Below are positions 8,890 to 16,497 of a stretch of 46,949 nucleotides of DNA, piece by piece. Position 1 is the stretch's first letter. Every line of letters starts with the position of its first letter. This DNA comes from Deltaproteobacteria bacterium. GTDB lineage: Bacteria; Desulfobacterota; DSM-4660; Desulfatiglandales; HGW-15. The notes beneath the pieces were generated by a model. That model searched no databases. It had not been told where the DNA came from and saw only the letters and a program-made list of their open reading frames with translations. The translations under genes and the position numbers were made by a program. Location: NCBI GenBank assembly GCA_019310485.1, contig JAFDEF010000019.1:1-46949 (forward strand), given 5' to 3'.

Positions 8890-9339
8890 CTATTTTAGTT
8901 TTATATCTTCATCCTTAATTTCACCAACATATACATAGTCTTCGGCTTTATACTCCCCCGCGTCCGGAGCAGAGTAAACCCCACAGATCTCAACTTCCTC
9001 ACTTTGAGAAGGATTTCGAAACCAGTGAACTGCGTTCTTGGGCACAAATACGGCTACTCCCGGGGAAATATCATATTCTTCCACCTTGCCAGCTCCATGG
9101 TCAATGCCCACTACTCCGTGGCCACGAATTCCGAACATCACTTCCTCAATGTCCTTGTGGTAGTGCTTTTGGTGAGCGGAAAACCCGGGTGGAAAAACCG
9201 TTCGAAACAAAGAGAGTTCCTCTGCACCACTTATTTTGTCCGTAATGAGAAACCTTATGTCCATGTTTGCAAAGCCAATATCGCTTTTTGCAGAACCGGC
9301 CGGCTTTACATCATCCACGCTTACCCGAAACTTGTACAT
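8890..9339 (-). CDS. cupin-domain protein
   Basis: A 149-residue single-domain cupin. Cupin motif 1 is seen at residues about 53-76 (PGFSAHQKHYHKDIEEVMFG, with His/His/Glu metal ligands), and motif 2 at about 93-110 (PGVAVFVPKNAVHWFRNPS, His ligand). A mononuclear metal is expected. Cupins beside sugar-type importers are often isomerases, lyases or effector-binding proteins. It lies 16 bp upstream of the M24 ribosome-site region and 175 bp after the binding-protein gene, a gap occupied by a large stem-loop. The start is ATG 9339 with AAAGGTG upstream. The exact reaction cannot be assigned. Confidence 0.85.
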   Translation of the reverse strand: MYKFRVSVDDVKPAGSAKSDIGFANMDIRFLITDKISGAEELSLFRTVFPPGFSAHQKHYHKDIEEVMFGIRGHGVVGIDHGAGKVEEYDISPGVAVFVPKNAVHWFRNPSQSEEVEICGVYSAPDAGEYKAEDYVYVGEIKDEDIKLK

Positions 9340-9461
9340 AACTCAATCACCTTTCTTGTCTTCCTCATTAGTTTCTTATTCCCCTAGAGTGTAATACTAC
9401 AATCCCTACCTAACTCCCACACCGAACCACTGACTTCGTAAATCCGCTACAATCCATATTG

Positions 9462-9510
9462 AACCGGAGCTTTAGTCCTGAATCTGCGCTTAGGATCTAA
9501 AGCTCCGGTT
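9462..9510 (-). promoter_or_regulatory. intercistronic stem-loop after the binding-protein gene
   Basis: A perfect 14-bp inverted repeat (AACCGGAGCTTTAG and its complement) encloses a 21-base loop and begins five bases after the stop of the periplasmic binding protein gene. No T-run follows on the minus strand, so termination is unlikely. Stem-loops at this position commonly block 3' exonucleases and keep the binding-protein mRNA more abundant than the rest of the operon. That role is inferred by analogy with malE-type operons. Confidence 0.65.
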
Positions 9511-9514
9511 TATT

Positions 9515-10492
9515 TCACTTACGCCATTCCTTGGGGTACGTAGAGCCTTTTCTGTCAAACCTGTCCAGTGTATCCTTGGTAATCAAGTAGTGGTCGATCT
9601 GATGGTACAAGGGAGGTTTGAGCTCTCCTTTGATCTCTTTGACCAGCATTCGAACCGCCTCCCGGGCCATCTCAATATGATCGCACATTACAGTGGCCTG
9701 CAGCCATCCTTTCCTCATTAGCGTTTCCATGCCTGCATCAAGCATTTGCCCTACAACGATGATATCGCCTTTTCTGGCCCCCGAAGCCTGCACCGCCCTC
9801 ACGGCCCCAACGGTCAAAGGGGGCGAAAAGCAGGCCACTGCCTTTAGATCAGGATGCGCCTGAAGAATACCCTCCACTGTTTTCATTCCCGCGTCAGGGC
9901 TTGAAGGCGTCCACTCTGTTATGACCTTTATCCCAGGAAAATGCTTTGCGTAAGTTACGAACCCTCTGTGTTCATCCTGACAGAGAGAAACTGCGGAAGG
10001 ACCGGGGAGCACTAAAACAGTTCCTTTCCCCTTCAGGTGTTCTACTATGTAAACCGCACGGAGCTGACCAACTAAAACGCCATTTTTCATAATACGCAAC
10101 ACGGGCTTCTTTGTAAAAGAATCCAGATTGTCTATCACAAGGGGTATCCTTTTGCTAATTATTTTATCAACCACAGGCACTGTTCCTTTCGCGCTGGTAG
10201 CCCCTAGAATAATCCCATCGATTCCCCTCTGCATCAAATCTTCGAGCTGCCCGATTTGCTTGTTAACATTGGCGTAACCTCCGGCATCATAAAAAAGCAT
10301 CTTCACTCCCAATTTCTCGCATTCTGTTTCATAGCCATAGCGCTTTGCAGTAAAATAAGGATCCACTCCGTTGGGCACTAATACTGCAATTTCGAGCTGC
10401 TTTGCTGATACCTGAGTATTTCCTATAAGCGAAAATACCAGTGCAAAACAAATAACCAAAACCCCTGCCAAGAAAGCTGTTTTCTTTTTCAT
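9515..10492 (-). CDS. periplasmic sugar-type ABC substrate-binding protein
   Basis: A 325-residue type I periplasmic binding protein (Peripla_BP_4 group: ribose, AI-2 and TorT-like). The signal peptide is clear: MKKK, a hydrophobic stretch, then likely cleavage after QVSA around residue 30. The mature start KQLEIAVLVPNGVDPYF and the block YDAGGYANVNKQIGQLEDL recall the TorT-like branch more than classical RbsB, so the ligand may not be a sugar. A GGAGGG ribosome site precedes the ATG. It is the last of the four importer genes (ATPase, permease, permease, binding protein) in transcription order. Ligand identity is unknown. Confidence 0.88.
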   Translation of the reverse strand: MKKKTAFLAGVLVICFALVFSLIGNTQVSAKQLEIAVLVPNGVDPYFTAKRYGYETECEKLGVKMLFYDAGGYANVNKQIGQLEDLMQRGIDGIILGATSAKGTVPVVDKIISKRIPLVIDNLDSFTKKPVLRIMKNGVLVGQLRAVYIVEHLKGKGTVLVLPGPSAVSLCQDEHRGFVTYAKHFPGIKVITEWTPSSPDAGMKTVEGILQAHPDLKAVACFSPPLTVGAVRAVQASGARKGDIIVVGQMLDAGMETLMRKGWLQATVMCDHIEMAREAVRMLVKEIKGELKPPLYHQIDHYLITKDTLDRFDRKGSTYPKEWRK

Positions 10493-10521
10493 TTGGAACC
10501 CTCCTTTTTAGTTGTTTTGAG

Positions 10522-11466
10522 TTAAACGCGCCTTTTTATCACGCTTCCCAGGCACGCAACTATAATAACAACACCGATTATGGCCTCACGCGCAAAAGTG
10601 GATACCCCGGAGACAATAAGCCCATTGTCCAAAAACACAATAACCAGGCATCCTAGAAGCGCTTCCCACACTCCACCTTTTCCCCCGAACACTGAAGTTC
10701 CACCAAGCACGGCGCCCCCGATTGCAAGTACCAGCCAGGCCTCCCCAAGCTGGGGAAAACCCATGCTGAGGCGTGCGGTCAAAAAAAATGCTCCAAGAGA
10801 TGCAAGTAAGGCGCTAACAGTGTAAACGAGGACAATGACTCTTTTAATAGGCAGACCTGCAAGCGATGAGGCATCAGCGTTTGTGCCGATCAAATAAATC
10901 TGACGACCGAAGAGCGTGTATTTCAAGATGTAGTAAAGCAGAAATCCTATGATAATAGCGAAAATCACGGGAACCGGAACCGGCCCTATCATCCCCCCCC
11001 CAAACCAAAAAAGCCTCCCCTGATCAATATCGCTGAGGTTTGTCAAGGTTACCCCACCGGTGTAAACCAGCTCGACCCCTGAAACAACGAACAGCATACC
11101 AAGGGTGGCAAGGATAGGCGGTATTCCCAAAAATGCTATCAGCATTCCATTGATAAATCCGCACATAGCACCAAATAGAATTCCAGCAATAGAGCCCGCG
11201 TATGCACCTAGAACGTATATGCTACTGATTGTCGCAATACTAACAAGACTCATTACTGAGCCCTGGGATAAATCAATTCCGCGTGCGAGCAAAGCAAATG
11301 TTTGACCAGACACAATCAGAAAAAGGATAGCTCCCTGGCGCGTGGTTTGAATCATATTTCGTGCACTAAAAAACGCCGGATTGATCACGGTAAAAATAAT
11401 CAGCATAACAAAAAAAGCCGCGGGAAGACCGAATTTACTCCAATCGATTCGTACTGGTAGTTTCAT
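10522..11466 (-). CDS. sugar-type ABC transporter permease (RbsC family), second
   Basis: A 314-residue BPD_transp_2 (RbsC/XylH-like) inner-membrane permease with about ten hydrophobic segments. The family signature near residues 200-260 is present (LAGLPIKRVIVLVY, LGGTSVFGGKGG). Residues 55-75 read FALLARGIDLSQGSVMSL, the conserved 'GIDLS-G' region. It sits 66 bp after the first permease gene and 30 bp before the binding-protein gene. No good ribosome site precedes its ATG. With the sister gene it should form a heterodimeric channel. Confidence 0.9.
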   Translation of the reverse strand: MKLPVRIDWSKFGLPAAFFVMLIIFTVINPAFFSARNMIQTTRQGAILFLIVSGQTFALLARGIDLSQGSVMSLVSIATISSIYVLGAYAGSIAGILFGAMCGFINGMLIAFLGIPPILATLGMLFVVSGVELVYTGGVTLTNLSDIDQGRLFWFGGGMIGPVPVPVIFAIIIGFLLYYILKYTLFGRQIYLIGTNADASSLAGLPIKRVIVLVYTVSALLASLGAFFLTARLSMGFPQLGEAWLVLAIGGAVLGGTSVFGGKGGVWEALLGCLVIVFLDNGLIVSGVSTFAREAIIGVVIIVACLGSVIKRRV

Positions 11467-11531
11467 GGTTTATCAGAGCCAATCTATACAGTTTTTCTGC
11501 TTGCCCATGCCGCTTGATTCACAAAGCATTA

Positions 11532-12524
11532 CTACTTATTACGCGCCAAGCCTAAATAACAGAACAGGAGCACCACAACCCCAACCACCACTTGCTGGGT
11601 AAATGTTGAAATACCCATAAGGTCCAGAGCGTTCGTTAGAAAATGAAGGATCATAAGGCCGATCACTGTTCGGCCAACATTTCCCGTGCCACCAAATATG
11701 TCATTTCCCCCTACTACCACCGCTCCTATAGACTCCAGGAGAAAAGTCCCCGCTCCCACGCGCGGCTCTCCGGTAAGCATTCTCGCGGTCAACAACGAGC
11801 CTGAAATTCCACAGGAAAGGCCGCTCAGAGTAAAAATAAGTATTTTCATCCTGGCATAATTGATTCCCGCTATCTCCGCCGCTTCTTCATTCCCTCCTAG
11901 CGCATAGATTCGGCTTCCAAACCGTGTATGGCGCAAAAGAAAATGGGTTAGAAAAAAGAAAACTAGGCCAAGAATAACTACAAAAGGAACATGGAGAATT
12001 CTGCCCTCTGCCAAAAAGTGGAAATCCTGAACCTTGGACGCATCAATTCCGGTTATGCTCTTTCCATTCGTGAAATAGAGGGCAAGTCCTCCCGCCAAGT
12101 AAAGCATTCCTAACGTGGTAATAATGGGGTTCAATCGTGTTATGCCTATGATGCTGCCGCTTATCAGACCACAAAAGGAAGCTACACCCAGCCCTGCTGC
12201 CAATCCGAGCCACGGGTGCCCAATAGCTGCCAGCGCAGCACTTGCCATGCAGGCAAGGCTCACCAGAGATCCATGAGATAAATCCATGCCACCGGACAGG
12301 ATTACCAGGGTCTGTCCATAGGTGACAAAGAGCACAAAGGACATGGTTGTGAGGACGTTCAGAAAGTTATCTATGCTCAGAAAATGGGGGACAACAATAG
12401 AGGCGATCGCAAGAATCACTAAAAAAGCAACATAAGTGCCGTACCGCCCCCAGTACGCTCTAAGTTCAAAGGGTAGGCCTGTTTTTCTTTGCAAAGCCAA
12501 TGTGCTATCGCTGTTAACTCTCAT
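11532..12524 (-). CDS. sugar-type ABC transporter permease (RbsC family), first
   Basis: A 330-residue multi-spanning permease of the same family as its downstream neighbour. It has a cytoplasmic N-terminus of about 30 residues, the conserved TLVILSGGMDLSHGSL near residue 75, and the C-terminal VVVGGNDIFGGTGNV motif near 270. Its start overlaps the end of the ATPase gene by four bases (ATGA), so translation is coupled. Two dissimilar permeases, as in Lsr/Xyp-type importers, support a heterodimer rather than the RbsC homodimer. The substrate is not predictable. Confidence 0.9.
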   Translation of the reverse strand: MRVNSDSTLALQRKTGLPFELRAYWGRYGTYVAFLVILAIASIVVPHFLSIDNFLNVLTTMSFVLFVTYGQTLVILSGGMDLSHGSLVSLACMASAALAAIGHPWLGLAAGLGVASFCGLISGSIIGITRLNPIITTLGMLYLAGGLALYFTNGKSITGIDASKVQDFHFLAEGRILHVPFVVILGLVFFFLTHFLLRHTRFGSRIYALGGNEEAAEIAGINYARMKILIFTLSGLSCGISGSLLTARMLTGEPRVGAGTFLLESIGAVVVGGNDIFGGTGNVGRTVIGLMILHFLTNALDLMGISTFTQQVVVGVVVLLFCYLGLARNK

Positions 12525-14029
12525 AATGCAGCTTCCAGAATTTTTTCCTGTGTAGCGTTTTCTCTATCGAATTCTGCTGTTATCCTACCTTCTTTCATAA
12601 CCAGTATTCGATCACTCATACCCAGCACTTCAGGAATTTCCGAGGAAATCATTATGATCCCCCTTCCTTCTCCTGCCAGTTCAAGCATCAAGTTGTAAAT
12701 CTCCTCCTTAGCACCTACGTCAATCCCTTTTGTTGGCTCATCAAAAATCAATACTTCCGAATTTGTAAACAAAGACTTAGCCAGCATGATCTTCTGCTGA
12801 TTCCCTCCGCTTAATGATTGTATTTCAGTCTTTACCGAGGGGGTTCTTACGTTAAGCTTACGCACATACTCTTCCGTAATATTCCTCTCAAGCCGGGGGT
12901 TGAGGCCAAAACGCCTCACAAGAAGGCTAAGCCCTGCACTAGTTATGTTATGGGCTACGCTCAAAATTGGAAACATCCCGTACCTTGCCTTGTCCTCAGG
13001 CAGCAGTCCGATGCCCGCAGCTATCGCATCACCTGGATTGTTGAATCGCGCCGCCTTCCCCTTGTAAATCAATCGCCCTGAATGTGTTGGAAGGGCACCG
13101 AAAATCGCTAGCGCAAGTTCAGTCCTTCTTGCTCCGACCAAGCCGCTTATTCCAAGAATCTCGCCTTTTCTTAAAGAAAAGCTGACATTCTCGAATGCCC
13201 CGCGCGAACCCAGGCCCTCAACTGAAAGAACTACTTCACCTACGGGTCTCGGCTTCCACGGGTAGATCTTTTCAACCTCTCTTCCAAGCATCATCTTTAT
13301 GACTTTTTCGAGGCTAATTTTCTCAATGCTTTCCGAACCGACGTATTCGCCATCCCGTAGGACCGTTACTCTGTCACCTATGCGTTTAATCTCTTCAAGC
13401 CTATGTGAGATGTAAAGTACGGCCACTCCTTCTTCTCGGAGGCTTGAGATCCTGTGAAACAGATCCTCTATCTCCTGTTCCGATAGAGAGGAAGTCGGCT
13501 CATCAAGCACAAGGATCCGCGACTGCATAGCCAGCGCTTTAGCAATCTCAATCATCTGGTGATCTGCCACAGGAAGGTCGCCCACGAGGCTCTTTGGGTC
13601 TATGTGAACGTGAAGCCTTTTGAGAATAGCAGAGGTTTCGCGATAAATCCGCGACCAATCAACTCTTCTAACTATTTTTCCAACCGTCGGCTCTCGGTTC
13701 AGGAAAATATTCTGTCCTACGTCCATTTTATTGATAAGGTTAAAATTTTGGTAAACAATAGAAATCCCCATCCTCCTCGCCTGTTCTGCATTTCTAATTA
13801 TCGCCCTTTTATCGTTGAAAAAAATTTCTCCCTCATCAGGCTGATATACACCGGCAAGGATCTTAACAAGAGTGGATTTCCCGGCACCGTTTGCTCCAAC
13901 TAGAACATGGACTTCGCCTTCATAAAGGTCGAAATCTACGCCACGGAGCGCAACTACGCCCGGAAAACGTTTAGTGATTCCTTTAAATGAAAGAATTGGA
14001 CTTTGGCTCAACTTGACCCTTCTCTCCAT
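12521..14029 (-). CDS. sugar-type ABC transporter ATPase, two-domain (RbsA/MglA family)
   Basis: A 502-residue duplicated ATPase. The first domain has Walker A GANGAGKST (about residue 47), a divergent signature LPVADHQMIEIAKAL and Walker B ILVLDEPTSS. The second has a degenerate Walker A (GLVGARRTELA), signature LSGGNQQKIMLAKSL and Walker B LIFDEPTKGIDVG. This one-good, one-degenerate arrangement is normal for the family. The gene begins inside the end of the GntR gene (47-bp overlap). The ATG at 14029 lacks a ribosome site, while an in-frame TTG at 14011 lies five bases after AGAAGGG, so the true start may be 18 bases later. It energises the two permeases encoded downstream. Confidence 0.92.
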   Translation of the reverse strand: MERRVKLSQSPILSFKGITKRFPGVVALRGVDFDLYEGEVHVLVGANGAGKSTLVKILAGVYQPDEGEIFFNDKRAIIRNAEQARRMGISIVYQNFNLINKMDVGQNIFLNREPTVGKIVRRVDWSRIYRETSAILKRLHVHIDPKSLVGDLPVADHQMIEIAKALAMQSRILVLDEPTSSLSEQEIEDLFHRISSLREEGVAVLYISHRLEEIKRIGDRVTVLRDGEYVGSESIEKISLEKVIKMMLGREVEKIYPWKPRPVGEVVLSVEGLGSRGAFENVSFSLRKGEILGISGLVGARRTELALAIFGALPTHSGRLIYKGKAARFNNPGDAIAAGIGLLPEDKARYGMFPILSVAHNITSAGLSLLVRRFGLNPRLERNITEEYVRKLNVRTPSVKTEIQSLSGGNQQKIMLAKSLFTNSEVLIFDEPTKGIDVGAKEEIYNLMLELAGEGRGIIMISSEIPEVLGMSDRILVMKEGRITAEFDRENATQEKILEAAL

Positions 14030-14687
14030 TTTTTAAGAGATCGGACTGGATAATATTTTCCTTGAACCGAAGAAGGTGGTTCTCTACAGCCTTTGTGAGT
14101 TGCCCGGAATCACCACTTTTGTAAGCCTCCGCAATAGCCCTGTGCTCAACAATTGAAGCACTGAAGCGATTCCTTGTGTAAAGCGATAACGAACGCAACA
14201 TCGTGGCCTGCTTCCGCAGCATCTGCGATATCTTTATCGCCCACTCATTCTCTGTTAATTCGTAAAAATATGTGTGAAACTCGTCATTAAGAACCAGATA
14301 TTCATCATAATCCCGCTTCCTTAACTCCCTCTCCATATCCTTTATAAATCCATCAATCTTCCGCCAAACACCCCTGCTCCCCTTCCTGAGCGACATCCTC
14401 ACAATTGCAGGTTCAATGATTGTGATAATGTCAAAAAATTCCTCGATTCTCTCACGGTCAATTTTTCTTACAAAGTAGCCTTTGCGGGGCAGCGGCTCAA
14501 CGATTCCCTCCCCTTCAAGTCTCTTTAGTGCCTCCCTCACGGGCGATTTGCTCGTGCCTAAAGACCTTGCAATCTCGGTTTCATTAATCCTTTCCCCAGG
14601 CTTAATAGAACCGCTAATGATCGCCTTTTCTATCACCTTCAGGATTCTTTCCGACAGATTGAAGTGTTCACTGAGAACCAGTTCCAT
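13983..14687 (-). CDS. GntR-family transcriptional regulator, FCD subfamily
   Basis: A 234-residue regulator with an N-terminal winged helix-turn-helix (about residues 5-75; INETEIARSLGTSKSPVREA is the recognition region) and a C-terminal all-helical FCD effector domain. FCD metal ligands are visible as D-E-F-H (NDEFHTYFY), EHRA and ENHLLRF. FCD regulators usually bind carboxylic acids. Start choice: ATG 14687 has AGGAGAG at good spacing, whereas ATG 14705 has none and would abut the operator palindromes. The gene is promoter-proximal in the minus-strand block and overlaps the importer ATPase gene, so it very likely autoregulates and controls the whole locus. Repressor versus activator is not visible. 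Confidence 0.9.
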   Translation of the reverse strand: MELVLSEHFNLSERILKVIEKAIISGSIKPGERINETEIARSLGTSKSPVREALKRLEGEGIVEPLPRKGYFVRKIDRERIEEFFDIITIIEPAIVRMSLRKGSRGVWRKIDGFIKDMERELRKRDYDEYLVLNDEFHTYFYELTENEWAIKISQMLRKQATMLRSLSLYTRNRFSASIVEHRAIAEAYKSGDSGQLTKAVENHLLRFKENIIQSDLLKNGEKGQVEPKSNSFI

Positions 14688-14707
14688 GTATTCAGCTCTC
14701 CTCATAA

Positions 14708-14756
14708 ACTATCGATAGTCGACTATTGACTATCAGTTCTTCCTTGATTAGTCAAG
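14708..14756 (-). promoter_or_regulatory. promoter and GntR operator of the catabolic locus
   Basis: Two perfect 12-bp palindromes overlap by five bases: ACTATCGATAGT (14708-14719) and ATAGTCGACTAT (14715-14726). GACTAT recurs at 14728-14733, and CTTGA-N4-TCAAG lies at 14743-14756. The GTCGAC core fits the general GntR half-site pattern GTM-KAC. Reading the minus strand, TTGACT (14755-14750), 17 bp, TAGTCA (14732-14727) could be the -35 and -10, so the palindromes would cover the -10 and start site. That is a classic autorepressor layout, but the promoter call is inference. Confidence 0.6.
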
Positions 14757-14981
14757 AAAAATGTGAACGTTATTTTGGGAAAAGGAGTATCTTTGTTCTT
14801 ATTTTCTTTTTTGCAAAAATTAGTTTTTTCTAGTAGCAATAATCCGATCATATTATTTCAAGACAACGGCGAGACCAGTTCTTGAAGTGAATTAAACAGC
14901 TCCTTTGTTATGCTTTTAAGCAACGTGACCACTTCTTGGCCCCGCTGTTTTTCTTCATAGAAATTTCTGGGATGCAACGCC

Positions 14982-15314
14982 ATGGAAATTCGGGACATTG
15001 TGGTTTACCAACATCCTAATCCTGAGATGAAGTCTTTTCTTATGCCAGTGGAGATCTGCCCCCCGCTGGTAGAACACTTTTCAAAACCATTCACGGCGCG
15101 CTCGGAAAAGACCTTTAAAGAGCTGGGTACTGTAGGAGCCCAGATAGTAAAAGAAATCATGGCAGTGCCCGGCGTTAAATCATTGGAGATAAGGCCCAAA
15201 GAGGTGCGGGTGAAAAAAGAACCGCATGTTTCCTGGGAACAGATTGAAAAGAAGGTTTTCCGTATCCTCAAGAGCTTTATGAGGAGAAAATCCTTCCGGC
15301 TTGTTAAGCGGTGA
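14982..15314 (+). CDS. Nfu N-terminal-domain-like small protein
   Basis: A 110-residue protein. It starts with HPNPEMKSFLMP, resembling the TPNPxxLKF opening of the Nfu/NifU-like N-terminal domain, and ends with IVKEIMAVPGVKSLEIRPKE followed by VSWEQIEKKV, which matches the family's 'IPGVxxVxxGPDxITV..WxxL' block. It lacks the CxxC cluster-carrying NifU C-terminal domain, so it is a stand-alone N-domain of unknown role, perhaps in Fe-S handling. The region 14757-14981 upstream is A+T rich with no other gene. No clear ribosome site is seen before the ATG. Confidence 0.65.
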   Translation: MEIRDIVVYQHPNPEMKSFLMPVEICPPLVEHFSKPFTARSEKTFKELGTVGAQIVKEIMAVPGVKSLEIRPKEVRVKKEPHVSWEQIEKKVFRILKSFMRRKSFRLVKR

Positions 15315-15453
15315 AAGCAGCACATGCCCTAAGATCACCCTGCACACCTCTAAGGGCGCTTCCCTCCGGCTCTGCTCTCGCCCAGGGGTTTGCTCATTTC
15401 TCTGTGGGCGGGATCAAATGCTCTTGATAATAATTGCGAACTCGGGGAGCGAC

Positions 15454-15482
15454 TTGACTTAAATTCAAACATGCTCTATTAA
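15454..15482 (+). promoter_or_regulatory. putative sigma-70 promoter for the methyltransferase gene
   Basis: TTGACT (15454-15459), 17 bp, TATTAA (15477-15482). The ATG of the next gene begins only 10 bases after the -10 box, so initiation at the usual distance would give a leaderless or nearly leaderless mRNA. This agrees with the lack of a ribosome site there. Confidence 0.5.
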
Positions 15483-15492
15483 ACCACACACT

Positions 15493-16497
15493 ATGGCTCG
15501 GATTTTCCTCCCCTCTTTCATTCCAATTGTAACTACATACTCGGTCACCTCTCCAGATATGCCCCTTAAAGAGCTGCTCCAGGACAGCAGCCGCATTTGT
15601 GATGCTTTCCTGGCATATCAGCAATCCGCAGGTTATGATTGTATCCCTGTCATGGGAGAGAGCACCTTTACGGCAGAGGCTTTCGGTTGCAGAATCGGCT
15701 TAAAACAACATGAGGCATTTGTGGTTAAACCAATTGTTTTTTCCTCACCCCGGGAGATAAGGGAATATGTATTGCCTCCCCTTGACAAATGCCGAACTAT
15801 TCAAACCTTCCGGGAGGCCATTCAAAGGCTTGCCACATATTCTGGGGAAAAACCGCTGGTTACAAACAGTACGGCTCCCTTCACCACTGCTGCCAAAATC
15901 ATGGGCATGCAGGATTTCTTGATGAAAACACTCAGTGAACCTGAACTGGTAAGAGCCCTTGTTGAAAAAGTCACCTCTTTTATCATCGCTATTACCAGAG
16001 AACTGATCTCGGCAGGGGCTGATCTTATATTCATAGCAGACCCGCTGGCATCCTGCGATATTATCGCTCCTGACATGTTCCGCCACCTTGTTTACCCCAA
16101 CCTAAAACGCATAATAGAGAGTATAGATAGACCCACGATACTTCATATATGCGGAAAGATTGATAGAATCGCCAAATACATGGCAGAAACGGGGGCCACG
16201 ATTCTGAGCATTGATCACAATGTACGCATAGAAAACATCCGCGACATTGTGGGTCAAGATGTAATTCTCGGTGGAAACCTGGATCCGGCAGGAATTCTGC
16301 TCAAAAAAGATCCTGAAACAATTGCCGAGGACGCGAGAAAGTGCTTTGAGCTTGCAGGTAAAGATAACTTTATCCTGATGCCCGGTTGCACTATCGTGCC
16401 AAACACTCCGGTGGAGAATATCCGTGCCATGATAAAGGTGGCAAAGGAGAGGAAACCTGGAATTTACTTCGAAGATGAAAGGCTCCCAAGAAAATAA
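15493..16497 (+). CDS. MtaA/UroD-family cobamide methyltransferase-like protein
   Basis: A 334-residue TIM-barrel protein of the uroporphyrinogen decarboxylase superfamily. The zinc ligands that mark the methylcobalamin:coenzyme methyltransferase branch (MtaA, MtbA, CmuA-like) are present: His218 and Cys220 in LHICGK, and Cys299 in MPGCTIVPNTP; this supports methyl transfer rather than haem synthesis. The N-terminus is about 15 residues shorter than usual and the ATG has no ribosome site. The same frame is open upstream to a stop at 15460 with no ATG or GTG. The gene overlaps the following molybdopterin oxidoreductase by 23 bp, suggesting a shared pathway. No corrinoid protein or substrate-specific methyltransferase gene lies nearby. 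Confidence 0.8.
   Translation: MARIFLPSFIPIVTTYSVTSPDMPLKELLQDSSRICDAFLAYQQSAGYDCIPVMGESTFTAEAFGCRIGLKQHEAFVVKPIVFSSPREIREYVLPPLDKCRTIQTFREAIQRLATYSGEKPLVTNSTAPFTTAAKIMGMQDFLMKTLSEPELVRALVEKVTSFIIAITRELISAGADLIFIADPLASCDIIAPDMFRHLVYPNLKRIIESIDRPTILHICGKIDRIAKYMAETGATILSIDHNVRIENIRDIVGQDVILGGNLDPAGILLKKDPETIAEDARKCFELAGKDNFILMPGCTIVPNTPVENIRAMIKVAKERKPGIYFEDERLPRK

Noticed and set aside
15323..15362. Inverted repeat GCCCTAAGA/TCTAAGGGC as terminator after the Nfu-like gene
   Set aside because: One mismatch, a 14-base loop and no T-run.
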